Assembly (NCBI RefSeq): GCF_932274485.2
Contig: NC_065886.2
Span: 38,365,501-38,429,500, forward strand
DNA: 64,000 nucleotides
Reading direction: 5' to 3'
DNA from: Patella vulgata
Taxonomy: Eukaryota; Mollusca; Gastropoda; Patellidae
Positions within the stretch are counted from its first letter, which is position 1. Each line of letters starts with the position of its first letter. The notes beneath the pieces were generated by a model that did not search any database, had not been told where the DNA came from, and saw only the letters and a program-made list of their open reading frames with translations. A program made the position numbers and the translations under genes. Below are positions 50,601 through 60,290 of this stretch, piece by piece.

Positions 50601-53600
50601 GCAACTTTTTGAAGTTTTGAATTTTCTCTCTATTTTGCAATATCTTTGTTTGGCCCTTACATTCGTGTGTAAAATTCAGTCGGTTTGGCCTTGTGTGAGA
50701 TTCAGTCGGTTTGGCCTTAAATTTATATAAAATTAAGCGTGATTACATTATTTGAGTATGAAAATCATCTTAATTTAACACTTTATTTGTTTCAGAACCC
50801 CAAAAAGTTCCGTCTTCCCCATCAGGTTCAAGTCAAGGTCAAGGATTGGCACAGTCTCTTCCTTCTCGTGTACCAGATACCCCTGGTCGTAGGGAGGGAC
50901 CAAGAACTCCACGAAGTTCTATAAAAGCTCCCCGTTTCTTCCCCGTGATAAAAGATTCTACGAGACCTGCTGACCCACAGGTGAGTAAAATATATTATTA
51001 CTGGCAAGTAAAACGATACTCTGTGAAATGAAATGACAAAATTGGGAGCCATGCTGGCTATTGATCACACACCGAATACTGATTTTAATATTTGAATATT
51101 GTATGTAACGAAAATGATAAATATGCAAAAAAATTGAATATTGGACTATTTGTATGAAAACTATTGTTGTATTGAAACCCAGCTCACATCAAAGCTACTC
51201 TGCTCTGTGTGCGATCAGTATACGGAGCGAAATGGAACATCACTGTGCAGACAAAATTAGGGGTTGTGCTGGCCAGTGGTCATGCTGATTTTATTTAAAT
51301 ATTAGATTCAAGGTGAAATGATATATATGCCAAAGAAAAAAAAAATCAGATAGCTTTAAACATGCATTATGCAAGAGCAAAATCTGCTTATTACAAGTCT
51401 TTCTTTAGGCCTGAAATGTTATCTATATTATCAATTAGACATTAATTAACTTATCCAGACCATAATAAACTCTCGATGTCAAGGCTAGCCTTCGATGTAG
51501 GCTGGATTAGATTCCTATATGCCGCTAACGGCCAAAGATAATTAAATCAGAAAAAGTGGATAATCGAGACTATGCTGTTTATATTAATGATTTTAGTAAT
51601 AATAACCGAGACTATGCAAAAATTTCACCGGCTTCTTTCTCTGCTCATAGTGGATCAATTTGACTGAAATTTTCAGCAAATTACCTTTACACTATCTAGT
51701 TTTTAACTATTATAGCGAGAACTGCCATCTCTTTATCTTATCTCCCATAATGTATCTTTAAATGAATCATTATTCAAATTTGAATATTCAATTATTTGAG
51801 GACTATTTGAAAACCTGTTGACACCATTGTGAGATCAGTGTCCTGATATAAGTTACTGAATGACATGAAAAGTCAAGTAGTATTTCTTGTCCTGTGGCTT
51901 TTCAGATTCTGATGTTGAAATAAAATCCAGAAAACAAAGTCTGTAATACTGATGATAAATTGATGTTGTATAAATTGTATTATATTATACCTCATTGTCT
52001 TCAATTGGGTTTATTTCAGACACCCCGTAAGAAGAAAACAAGACATAGTAGTAATCCACCATATGAAGGTCATGTTGGATGGGTCATGGATTCTAAAGAA
52101 CATAAAACTCGGTCTCGACACAATTCTACATCAAGGTAAATTACATACAATTTAATCTGTCTATACCCACGATATAAAAATAATAACTTCATCAGGAATC
52201 AGAATATTAATGACCCCTTTTTATTCTATAACTACATGCAAATACAAGCAAATATCATTGAATACAGCCATTGAATAACCTATGGTTGTATTCAATGGCT
52301 TGGACACGTACAGTAGAATCTGTATATATGAGCAGCCACTCCTATTCAGCGACATTTCCTTGTAAGCGGTCACGATAAATTCCCCCCATAAAAATTCTGT
52401 TGTTTCATCTCTTTATTCAACGGTCACTCCTCTTAACGCGGTCACTATTTTACTAATAAATTCAACAAAACATCGCCCATTCAACGGCCATTGTTGAATG
52501 ATACCATCTTGTCGCTCTTTGTAACACCCCCGCTAATCCCGTGAGGAGTAGTTAATTAACTGGACCCCCACTGATCAGGTAAAAAGAAAAGTAAAAATAA
52601 CAATCAACCCGGGATTATCTATTAATTAATCTTTTGTTTTATTAAACAACTAACCTGATCATTGTTTTCACGCGTAACCACACATTATTTGATACTGATT
52701 GAAAAAAATAAAAGTACCGAGTTTTGTCACGATCATCTAGTATTTTTATTGTTAAACAGAAGTTTTAGCGCCTCCTATAATATTACATACAGAGTTACAT
52801 CCCCTGTAAATAGATAAAATTAGCGATGTTTTTTTGTTCATGTGCTTTTTTGATAAAATAAAATTAATTCATCGATTTTCTTCACAAAAATGGATAAATA
52901 TTATCGAATGCATCACAATGGTAGACAGTAGTATCGAAGGTTGGTACAAAATGACAAGTATACAGAAGTTATGTCCGAGATTTGAGTAAAGAATTTACGT
53001 TCGGCGTAAGATTCAGCGACGGTCAAAATTACCGCTTCCAATGCACTCAAGCGTAATATTTAATTTATGTCCGCACAAAAAGCACCAAGATTTTATTACG
53101 AGGCCACTCCCGTTAAGTTATGTCCGAGATTTGAGTAAAGAATTTTCGTTCGGCGCAAGATTCAGCGACGGTCAAATTTACCGCTTCCAATGCATCCAAG
53201 CTAATAGCTCTAGAGGCTAAAGTTAATATCCGATTGAGTTTAAATTTATACACAGTGTATAAGGTCATGAGACGAAGTTTATTTCATTTTCAGAGATTTT
53301 TGATAATTACTGCCAGAGTTATGGCCCTTGAACACTTCAAAAATTCTTGTAAATGCTCTAGAGGCTAAAGTTAATATCCGATTGACTTTAAATTGATACA
53401 GAGTGTTTGAGGTCATGAGACGAAGAATCATATTGATTTACAACGATTTCCGATAATTACTGCCAAAGTTATGGCCCTTGATCACTTTTAAAAACCTTGT
53501 GACCCTCTAGAAGCTAAAGTTATCATCCGATTGACTTCAGATTCATACACAGAGTGTAAGGTCTTGAGACAAACAAGTATATTGATTTTCAATGAATTTT

Positions 53601-56600
53601 TATGACTTGAACAGCTAAATCCATGATGTTAAAAGTTTCCTATACTAAACGTTATCATGGGGCAAAACTTTATAAAAACCAAACAAATTCTATTGGTTTT
53701 CTGATAATTACTTAATGACTTGTTACTCTTAATCAGATTTTAATGTATTATAAATGTTTCATTACCGAAAAAAGTAAAAATATGTGACAACTCTTGTTGA
53801 CTGCCCGGACGAGTTAGCTGCTGTGGGCGTATGTTTCGTTGCCTGGCAACCTATCTTTGTAAAAAAGAAAGAATAAAGGGTGGAACCTATGATGAATTTT
53901 AACGTTATTGGTGATTTTGTTTTTGATAATCTGGATAGTACAGTGTATTTTGAGATTTACATGTAGTTATAGAATAAAAACAGAACTCTAGTGTATCCCT
54001 GCCACATTCCACTCGAGCGGTATTCAATGATCATTGAGTTCTATCTATATACACATGATTGTATGGCAGCTTTCCTGAATTATTTATGATTTACGTGGAT
54101 TATTTTGATTTTAAATTCTGTCTAATGATGATTCATGCACCACTCTGTTAAAACTAGTGATGACTCCATTTACACCAAACCAAGTCTGAAGACAGTATAT
54201 TTGTAGTCTGTATTGATTATAAGGAAAACTGCTTTCTACCGATGTACACATTGGTTTGTACATACAATAGCATTTGAATTTGGGATTAGAAGAGTGGGGG
54301 AAATTTCTGAGCTTAGTTAATACAAAAAAACATGTTTTAGTGTAGTGATGGTCTGATATTCGGATTTAACATCGGTAATTGGGCGATAATCAGAACCAAT
54401 CGGTATCGATCAATACTGAGCCATTTTGCCAGTACTGGCTTAGGCAATATCTGTTGAAAAGGACTCAGTAAATAACTCTATAATATCCTTGGAGTAGTGA
54501 ACAATTAAATCATTATTTTGCTTGACACTCGGTACTTGTATTTAAGTTGCCTTGCTAGTGACTATTTAGACATAGTACAAGACTCTCATAGTGCCTGAAA
54601 AGGAAATAATAAACAGTGCAAAATCCTTACCGGTCTACATTATTTTTTTAGTCCTTATTCACACATTGTTTGAGAGTTAGGGTGTCTCGATGCAGTTTTT
54701 TTTAAGAATACTATTTCTGCAGATGTGCAAACAATCCACCCAATAATCCATGTGAATGGAATATGGAATAAGCCCATTGCATGATGATCAAAAGAGATAG
54801 AATTAGAAAACCCAACAGTACGTCACGGAGGCCTCTGTTTGATCTCATTTCAATACGTGCTGATATCATGCGTCATCATGTAGTAGACTTATACCAGAAA
54901 TAAGAGATCACAAACATGAACAATAATTCCTATTTTGGCTTTTGAATTTTTATTTATAAAATTTATAAACTATGCAATAAACAATGGTCCTCCTTTGATC
55001 ACTGTCACTGACGTGAAATAGTTCCATTTCTTACTACTGTGCGGCATTTTTTTCTTCGTTTTTTTTTCCAACTCACTACGGCACTGGTGATCGAGATGAA
55101 GGATAGAGTGTGTGTGTGGGGGGGGGGGAGGCGAATGGCGGGAGAACATCACGTGATTGCCACTGTTGACAGACAAAGCTCTCGCTTTGATGTCGTATTA
55201 TTATTGCATGAACCATTCTGACATCTATTATAGAGTAAATAGACCTACCAGTGCCAACCAATTTTGGGAATTATTTCCTAGTCAACATTTAATAACTGAT
55301 AATCTCCACTTTATTTATTATTCATACAGCAAATAATTTTAATGTCAAAATTAATGTATTGGGTTAAAGTAAATACACTTTTCCATATCAGGAGCCACAG
55401 TGGCTCGGTGAGTAGGGAGCTGGATCACTAACCAGTCAATCAGACTGGTTTCCCCTTGGTGCCCCTTCATTGTTAAAATATTTTATTTTGTTTTCAGTGA
55501 TGCACAGTTATCTTCAAGTTATGGCAGCACTCCGCAATCATTCCCTCATTTTGAACATCCGTCACATCAGTTATTAAAAGAAAATGGCTTTGTGTGGCAC
55601 GTCTACCAAAAATATCATGCTAAATGTCTCAAAGGTTTGTAATATTATTGTCTTGTCGAATGGAACTATTATTGTATCATGGTGTGGACTTAGAAGCTCC
55701 TTCAGCATATCATGTTTGTGTTTGTCTAGGAAAAAAAAAAAGTTGTGTACAAATTTTAAGTAGACATTAAGAATGCAATTAAAGGTCTAAACAAAATTCT
55801 GTAGTTACCAGAATGTCTGTCTTTTTGATTTGTACATTGCAAACAGTAAGGTTGTCTGACTATTTAGTCTTGATGGACTTTTGTCACTTTCCTCCCACTA
55901 CTAAAAGCCATCACTGAAATGAAAATATACTTCATTTTTCTTTCTCTCCTTAAAAAGAACAATTTTGCCTAAATAATTCTATTTTTTTTATATTTGAACA
56001 GATCGTAAGAAGTTAGGAGTTGGCATGTCACAAGAGATGAATACGTTATTCCGTTTCTGGTCTTTCTTTTTACGTCAGCGTTATAATAAAAAAATATTCC
56101 AAGAATTTCGTGTTTTGGCATGGGAAGATTCTTCAGCTGGATACAGGTATGTCATTCCTGACGTAATATTATTGACTTTGTAGTGAGCCGCGATGGCTCT
56201 GAGTAAACCTAGAGGTTTCGGGTTCGCTCTAGGTGTTGGCCGAGAAAGTTCCCATGGCTTTTCCGTCATTTCTACTTTCACCTTGTCAGTGGTGCAGGAT
56301 TGAGGTCCTGATAACTAGAGCTGTCTAGTCATACGAATGGGACAAAAAACTTAAGGTCCTGTAAACAGGTAACGTTGGTGTTCCGGACACTTTGATGCTC
56401 TTAGTGAGATTGGTTGCCTAGATTGTTCTAATGAAGGTCTGCGATGTGTAATTCTGTCTAATGATGATTCATGCACCACTCTGTTAAAACTAGTGATGAC
56501 TCCATTTACACCAAACCAAGTCTGAAGACAGAATATATTCTTAATTTGCTGTTATATACAACAAGATTGAAATTTTCAAGCATTTATGGCGCTTGCATTT

Positions 56601-58336
56601 GTTATAACATCAAATAAATTACCAGATTTCAAACCATTGTGTTTACATCACAATTGGGGCAGTCAGTACTTTCTTGACTTATTTTATATCTGATTAACAA
56701 GAAATTTTTTTTTTTTTTCATTTCTGATTAACAAGAAAAATTTTCTTTTCATTATCAGGATATTAAAGTATATTTTGAAGTGTTTTTGCACATAAAAAAC
56801 TAAAAATTTAAATGGATTTATCTTTGAACTCTGATTACATGTGTAAATTGACAGCCAGGTATTACACAAGTTCCTCAGTATTAGTTACTAACAAAATTTT
56901 AATTTGCTTGTGATTTTTTCAGGTATGGATTAGAGTGTTTATTCCGTTTCTATAGTTACGGTTTAGAACGACGATTTAGACAAGAAGTGTTCAAGGATTT
57001 TCAGGAAGACACGGTCAGGGATTATGAAACTGGTAAATATTGTATTTGATTTCATTATTTGGCAGCAATTAATTTTGAATGAAGAATTGTTTACTATGTA
57101 GAATGTAAGAATTCTCATGATATCCTCTGTAGATGTCATAAACTATAAATTTAAATATCATTGTTAGATGGTTGTAGTGCTACATGTTAACTAAAGTAAT
57201 GACAGTTCAGTTCCAAATGTCCATCAAAGAAATGAAATGAAATTTAACGTCCTACTGTTCTGCTCCAACTAGCTAATGAAGACAGGTCCATGAAAGAGGG
57301 AGTGGGATGAATGCCAGGGAGTGTGCATTAAGGGTACAGGTTATAATCCAGGTGTGAGCCAAGAAGTACCTCAGGATTTTCAAACCTGATCTTCACTTGT
57401 TAGAGGTAGCGCCCTCTAGGTGTTGCCTAGTCTTCAGATTTACAAAAACCAAGAGCTATATTGAAAAACAAACTATGGACAGTTTGAATTAGTTGAGTAA
57501 GCAGAAATACTGCTGTCCTGGTCAAATTCTACTCATCATATTGCACATGTAATCATGAATAAAAGATTACCATATTTAGACTCAGAATGGTATCGGATAT
57601 TTGAGAAATAGTCCAGTATAGCCTGCTGTGTGTATGATACCTGTCAACAGATGTAGCTATCAGACCAAAATGTCTATTGTATTTTTTTAGGTCAGTTATA
57701 TGGTTTAGAAAAATTCTGGGCATTTTTAAAGTACTCTAGAAGACCAGTTGATATTGATCCCAAGTTAAAAGAATGGATGTCTGGATATAAAAAACTATCA
57801 GACTTTAGAGTAGAGGTAAAGTTATCAAGTCTTATTTTCAATATATAGCCATTGTCATGATATTGTTGTTTTCAAAGAACTTCATATTTCTATCAGAAAT
57901 CTCTAGTTGTGCATTTTACTAGTAGAAAAATAATCTGAAATCCCCAAAATAGTGACAATCAAGTGAAAAGGGGCATTTCCGGCTTCAACGTGTGTTTTGA
58001 CTGCATAAGAATATATCTCAACCAACCCATGGCAGCTGAAACATATTGGTTGTGTTTAATTATGTCAGAATTGTGACAGGACTGAATTCTGTGTCACTTA
58101 ATAGTAGTTCTCTGAATTCAGAACGTTCCAAATTGACAATTGAGCATCCTCCTTATTATATAACTTGATGTGCAGGTGTAATTTTATGTTTTAAGTTTTC
58201 TATTCTTGAATTTGTTTAGATGTCAGAAGCTGAGGTTGGAAAACCAGTCAAACCCAACCAATCACAAGGCAAGGATTCAAATCAGGATAGCCAATCAAAA
58301 GGCTCAACATCACAGTCCAAGTCATCGACGAGCTAA
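29610..58336 (+). CDS. LARP1: La-related protein 1 (LARP1), 20 coding exons, 968 aa
   Basis: Exons: 29610-29928, 39849-39913, 42408-42455, 42795-42969, 43368-43493, 44050-44220, 45196-45328, 45883-46027, 46740-46908, 47694-47881, 48418-48518, 49372-49579, 50024-50147, 50796-50980, 52020-52135, 55498-55634, 56002-56146, 56923-57032, 57691-57815, 58220-58336. All are GT-AG and phases agree throughout. LARP1 binds the m7G cap and 5' TOP motif of ribosomal-protein mRNAs and represses or stabilises them under mTORC1 control in the cytoplasm. Seen in order: [11 protein letters not shown] (84-94), ESWPALSEV (about 134), [13 protein letters not shown] (about 205), RGG box (about 262-292), La motif (about 332-413), [20 protein letters not shown] (exon 12), [15 protein letters not shown] and RFFPVIK (exon 14), TRHSSNPP...HVGWVMDS (exon 15), DM15 repeats (about 773-925), Ser-rich tail. 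Length is close to vertebrate LARP1. The start ATG has A at -3 and G at +4. Confidence 0.96.
30294..31560 (+). mobile_element. MITE family 1, copy d, split by another element
   Basis: The left part begins TTAAAGATGCATTATGTAAG; the right part ends TCTTGCATAATTCATTTTTA. The family body stops at AGTAAG (30619-30624) and resumes with AGTAAGAACGG at 31513. The middle is a separate inserted element, listed below. It lies in LARP1 intron 1. Confidence 0.6.
30625..31512. mobile_element. MITE nested inside MITE family 1 copy d
   Basis: The left end carries TTCATCCCATGACTGTTCAC...TTTCATCCC; the right end carries the inverse (GGGATGAAACGGCCCAGGG...GTGGGATGAA). It is flanked by AGTAAG on both sides, a candidate target duplication. 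The interior is AT-rich and non-coding (about 890 bp). Confidence 0.55.
31170..33060 (+). repeat. Diverged duplicated segment in LARP1 intron 1
   Basis: AATCAAGAGGAAA ... CCAAACAACTATTT.TCATTGG.TAGA (31225-31305) recurs at 32690-32765. AGCAGACGATATAT ... CAGTTGACCGCAG (32098-32142) recurs at 32935-32980, each followed by AACATCTGTTTG. So a segment of about 1 kb was duplicated and has diverged. No coding potential is seen. Confidence 0.5.
34797..35024 (-). other. Unassigned short reading frame in LARP1 intron 1
   Basis: A 75-codon frame starts [16 protein letters not shown] and is Ser/Thr/Lys-rich; there is no recognisable domain in the window. A start of the type ISSYF is seen at the N terminus of some hAT-type and zinc-finger proteins, so it may be a first exon of an element or gene remnant. 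Two GACTC.CTGCGAGAC motifs repeat within it. No continuing exon was found. Confidence 0.25.
35426..35697 (+). mobile_element. SINE family B copy in LARP1 intron 1
   Basis: Head GGGCAGAATGGTTTAACTTG, middle TACGTGACGAGAGGTCACC, tail ATGTTAGTCTCAAAATGACG and GTGGATGTTAAACCCG. Related pieces: head 34410-34640, tail 33827-33897, 42476-42668, and head 17657-17735. Confidence 0.55.
35738..36445 (+). mobile_element. Interspersed repeat family C, long copy
   Basis: The 5' end is a short hairpin (GTCCACATTTTCATGTGGAC). The body has TTTGACGAAACTTGAAATAT; the 3' end is TTAGTTGCTGTGGGCGTATG followed by TGGCAACC. The same 3' end closes the piece at 53200-53850, and the same 5' end opens the piece at 63768-64000. 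Non-coding here; class unknown. Confidence 0.5.
39029..39051 (+). repeat. Poly-G run
   Basis: About 22 G in a row. Similar G or C homopolymers are at 1-11, 481-494, 24546-24557 and 50263-50283. Their lengths are unreliable in any assembly. Confidence 0.9.
40558..41440 (+). mobile_element. MITE family 1, copy e (long, left end missing)
   Basis: It shares TTCAAATGTTATATAAATTATC near the left and ends CTTACAAAATGCATCTTTAA. The interior is longer than in other copies, so it may hold another insertion. LARP1 intron 2. Confidence 0.5.
41752..41938 (+). mobile_element. Helitron-like short copy
   Basis: Starts near ACTGATATTTGTGACTGTCG and ends GCACCAGGTCATCTGCTAG. At about 190 bp it is an internally reduced form of the 13788 copy. 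LARP1 intron 2. Confidence 0.45.
42088..42171 (+). ncRNA. C/D box snoRNA copy 1, U32-like, LARP1 intron 2
   Basis: Terminal stem ATTCTGTCT/AGACAGAAT (9 bp), C box ATGATGA (42098-42104), guide CATGCACCAC before a weak D' box CTGT, C' box GTGATGA, and D box CTGA (42159-42162). It lies 236 nt upstream of exon 3. Guide CATGCACCAC is complementary to 18S GTGGTGCATG; the fifth base before D' pairs with the same G that vertebrate U32 (SNORD32A) targets. It is in the host sense orientation, as expected for splicing-dependent processing. Confidence 0.82.
43044..43278 (+). mobile_element. SINE family B, near full length
   Basis: Leu/Ser-tRNA-like head (GTGGGTGAATTTGCTAGAGT, GGTCTGTAGCACTG), then the tail ATATTAGTCCTGCACTGACC and GTGGACTTTAAACCCCATCT. 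LARP1 intron 4. The 3' end differs from family A in ending CCCCATCTCT. Confidence 0.55.
44050..44220 (+). CDS. LARP1: RGG-box exon of LARP1 (exon 6)
   Basis: This single exon begins in [20 protein letters not shown], then gives an uninterrupted Arg/Gly tract ([16 protein letters not shown]) and a Gly5 run. The underlying DNA is a purine-rich simple repeat, so its length is likely to vary between alleles. RGG tracts in LARP1 proteins are RNA-binding and Arg-methylated; that role here is inferred from the family. Confidence 0.9.
44606..44689 (+). ncRNA. C/D box snoRNA copy 2, LARP1 intron 6
   Basis: Same C, C', D boxes and both guides as copy 1. The base before the C box is T instead of A and the outermost stem pair is lost (8-bp stem TTCTGTCT/AGACAGAA). 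Downstream flank resembles that of copy 5 for about 75 nt, so the two arose by duplication of a larger intron piece. Confidence 0.82.
44790..45050 (+). repeat. 131-bp direct tandem duplication inside a SINE
   Basis: Two adjacent units (44790-44920 and 44921-45050) are practically identical. Each begins AAGACCAAGGCTTGATTCTG and ends TTAGTTCGGACAAAA. The unit is the middle of SINE family A. LARP1 intron 6, shortly downstream of snoRNA copy 2. Confidence 0.85.
45196..46908 (+). CDS. LARP1: La motif / RNA-binding module of LARP1 (exons 7-9)
   Basis: Exons 45196-45328, 45883-46027 and 46740-46908. Exon 7 ends [12 protein letters not shown]. Exon 8 continues [18 protein letters not shown] and [14 protein letters not shown], the hallmark La-motif helices with conserved aromatic and acidic residues. 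Exon 9 adds [19 protein letters not shown] and DPKKWPI, the conserved stretch after the La motif in LARP1 proteins. In LARP1 this module binds poly(A) and TOP sequences. Splice phase runs 1 to 2 to 0 to 1 with no stop. Confidence 0.96.
45663..45850 (+). repeat. Minisatellite, about 30-bp unit
   Basis: Six or so units of GACCTGTTGTGTATGTCTAT plus ATAGATA, with length changes between units. It ends just before LARP1 exon 8, so it could affect the polypyrimidine region of that acceptor. Confidence 0.75.
46403..46484 (+). ncRNA. C/D box snoRNA copy 3, LARP1 intron 8
   Basis: C box, C' box, D box and both guides are identical to copy 1, with an 8-bp stem TTCTGTCT/AGACAGAA. It starts 376 nt after the donor and ends 255 nt before exon 9. 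The downstream flank begins TTAAAC, as in copies 4 and 5. Confidence 0.82.
48554..48636 (+). ncRNA. C/D box snoRNA copy 4, LARP1 intron 11
   Basis: Boxes C, C' and D are intact. The terminal stem is shorter (CTGTCT/AGACAG) because the outer 5' bases differ. The second guide has one C to T change (TTTATACC), shared with copy 5. It begins only about 36 nt after the 5' splice site, unusually close for an intronic snoRNA. Confidence 0.78.
48690..49050 (+). mobile_element. SINE family A, near full length
   Basis: The tRNA-like head (TTGCTCAGTGAGTAGGACGC) is followed by the family body (GGCCAAGAAAGTTCATCAGG, GGTGTGCACGTAAAAGAATC) and the conserved 3' tail GATGTTAAACCCCATTTCAT. About 360 bp, LARP1 intron 11. 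No intact tRNA is implied: the head lacks a complete cloverleaf. Confidence 0.65.
50389..50472 (+). ncRNA. C/D box snoRNA copy 5, LARP1 intron 13
   Basis: Full 9-bp stem ATTCTGTCT/AGACAGAAT, all boxes intact. It carries the same C to T change in the second guide as copy 4, and shares upstream (TACAAATTCTGTCT) and about 75 nt of downstream flank with copy 2. Confidence 0.82.
51357..51761 (+). mobile_element. MITE family 1, copy f
   Basis: Starts AAACATGCATTATGCAAGAG, contains TTTAGGCCTGAAATGTTA and TTTGACTGAAATTTTCAGC, ends CATAATGTATCTTTAAA. About 400 bp, LARP1 intron 14. Confidence 0.65.
52300..52570 (+). repeat. Possible transposon-end fragment
   Basis: Contains CAGTAGAATCTGTATATATG and repeated phrases of the type 'CGGTCAC...CAACGG' (GTAAGCGGTCACGATAAATT, AACGCGGTCACTATTTTAC). 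This is the style of DNA-transposon terminal regions, but no matching inverse end was found. Confidence 0.3.
52973..53203 (+). repeat. Direct repeat pair of about 87 bp
   Basis: GTTATGTCCGAGATTTGAGT plus AAGAATTT.CGTTCGGCG.AAG and CAGCGACGGTCAAA occur at about 52978 and again at about 53117, about 140 bp apart, with small differences. Confidence 0.7.
53180..53850 (+). repeat. Interspersed repeat family C with internal tandem units
   Basis: Three units of about 150 bp or less carry CTCTAGAGGCTAAAGTTAAT, TCCGATTGACTTTAAATT and GCCAGAGTTATGGCCCTTGA. The piece ends AGTTAGCTGCTGTGGGCGTA then TGGCAACC. LARP1 intron 15. Confidence 0.6.
54115..54197 (+). ncRNA. C/D box snoRNA copy 6, LARP1 intron 15
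   Basis: Boxes and both guides match copy 1. The 3' stem arm has changed (AGACAGTAT), leaving a 6-bp CTGTCT/AGACAG stem. It lies 1.3 kb upstream of exon 16 in the largest repeat-rich intron of the 3' half. Confidence 0.78.
55498..57815 (+). CDS. LARP1: DM15 cap/TOP-binding repeats of LARP1 (exons 16-19)
   Basis: Exons 55498-55634, 56002-56146, 56923-57032 and 57691-57815. Repeat A contains [16 protein letters not shown]. Repeat B contains [20 protein letters not shown] and [18 protein letters not shown]. Repeat C contains [20 protein letters not shown] and WAFLKYS. In human LARP1 this helical region grips the m7GpppC cap and the first pyrimidines of TOP mRNAs. The aromatic and Arg-rich blocks look fully conserved. 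Exon 20 (58220-58336) adds a Ser/Gln-rich, low-complexity tail ending in TAA. Confidence 0.96.
56180..56385 (+). mobile_element. SINE family A 5' part
   Basis: Head GAGCCGCGATGGCTCTGAGT, then GTGTTGGCCGAGAAAGTTCC and CTTGTCAGTGGTGCAGGATT. The 3' tail is missing. LARP1 intron 17, just upstream of snoRNA copy 7. Shorter pieces of the family are at 12107-12160, 16620-16690, 43570-43650, 44350-44530, 45360-45460, 46608-46700, 49080-49200, 55391-55440 and (inverse) 57229-57287. Confidence 0.5.
56451..56534 (+). ncRNA. C/D box snoRNA copy 7, LARP1 intron 17
   Basis: Full 9-bp stem ATTCTGTCT/AGACAGAAT, C box ATGATGA, C' GTGATGA, D CTGA, both guides unchanged. It lies about 305 nt after the donor and 388 nt before exon 18, between the two DM15-coding exons 17 and 18. 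Confidence 0.82.
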
Positions 58337-60290
58337 TCGAAGGCCATTTACTCGTAAATTATAGGACCATTATTTCTTTTATTATTTCGGCTAAAAACTT
58401 TTTTAATGTCATCACGTTTCCTTCCACAATATAATTCAGACCAAACTAATTTAATTTTCAGTTCTTCAGGCTCTTGATAATTTAATAACGCACTAAACTT
58501 GTGGGTGCGATATTTGATAAAATTTGGAACTACGAACATTCAAGAAAAGCAACTAAGTACTTATTGTTTTTAAATTAGTTTCTTTTTTGAAGAAAATGGA
58601 GGCAGAATTCCTGAAGAACAGAATTTTGAATTGATTTGGTGTAAGGGTTTATTTTTAAACCTTTGGATTTAACTTCAACTTGGACTGTATTTTAATGATG
58701 TCTACACCTTCTACCTTCTTTCCATATTTAAATCTTTTGATATCACTCCATATAATCTTCATATTAATTTTGTTTGTGTTCATAATTTGTGTGAAATTTT
58801 GTTGATATGTGTTGTGACTTTTATTTAAAAGATGGCATAATAATAGACACCCCAAAAAAGAAAAAAAAAAGATTAATTCTAAAGTTTCTGTTTCATTCTT
58901 GCTTGCCGATCGTATCTACTCTGAATATTTATTTTGGTTTAAGCTGAAATGTAATTACTGCTTTATTAATATTGTCGGGGGTTACGGAATGAAATTCCTG
59001 ATTGAATTCATGTTGGGAATGATTATCCAGTTGAAAATAATCTGAAATAGATTTAGTCTTATAACAATGGTCATGGAGTATCTTCATGTTTTTTGACTTG
59101 AAACTTAGTCATTAGGACAATTTGCCAGAAAACTTTCAACAAGAGTGCATGAAAAAAACATTTCTAAAGAGTTTTGACAACACGATATGACATATTGCAA
59201 GTCTAAGCCATGTTTTATAATACATATTATCTTGTGAAACCATTCTACTTACTTCCTGTGTAATAGTCGCATAGGTTGTAAAATTACATGGAAAACCAAG
59301 TCTACAGACATCTAATTTGTATGATGTGATTTTCAAACATGTATGTGTGTAATCATCTGTTTGCAGTGATTAACCTGACGTGTCACTATGACTACAATGA
59401 TTACAACACTCGTAGACTAACTGTCTATGATGTCACTATTATGGAATCCCATGTTAAACAACCAGATAAAATACTAGACATTGTAAAAACATTGTCTAGC
59501 TCTTTAATTGTTGTTCAGTTCTAGATGTTTATTGGAAGAGCTAGTATACTGGATTAATAAGATTAGCATTGTAATAATTTGATCTTTTTGTAAAGAACCA
59601 AACCGTGATGATTATTATTTTATTAAGACATGGTTTAGTTTGCTGTTGATAGTCTCAACTTTTTAATGATTTTTAAGATGAAGATATTTTTCTGTGCTGT
59701 CTTGAAATATTTAATCAAACAAGAATACCTTATATGTTCATTGAAATAGTGCTTCTTCATTTGTCTCATGCTTATTTTAACTATGAAATTCCTTGCATTT
59801 TGATTGGTGCATCCATTTTCTTTTGTTTTTTTGTTTGTTTTTAAGTGCTGGTTCATTCATTGTGAACATATTTTAGATATTCCCCCCCCCACCCCTGCCA
59901 CCAGTCAAGTGTTTAATTGGCTGTTCATATTATAAATCCACCAATGAAAAGTGTTAATATATTTTTGTGACTTCTGACTTTTATTTTCTTTCTCTCTTCA
60001 TTTTAAGATTTGTTTTTGGCAAGTTAAAATAAATCTTTAGATTATATTAATGGAAATTTTATTTTCTTAAACATGTTATGTATTCTGTCTATAAACTTCT
60101 GAAGTAGAGACGCTTAAAATACGAAGGTTATATGCAAAACCAATTAGATCGCTAAAAAAGGTTTATTTCCTGCAATTTAAAATAAAGGTATGTTGCCGTA
60201 CATTTTATTGTGAAGATTTTGTAAATATTTTGTATATAGTAATCTATAGAGCATGTATGCTGATAATAAATGAAATGTATAAAATTTATC
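58337..60290 (+). other. Probable LARP1 3' UTR
   Basis: AT-rich non-coding sequence follows the TAA. Candidate poly(A) signals AATAAA lie at about 60028-60033, 60181-60186 and 60265-60270, so the UTR may be 1.7-1.95 kb. The end is inferred from these hexamers only. No conserved ORF is visible. Confidence 0.45.
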
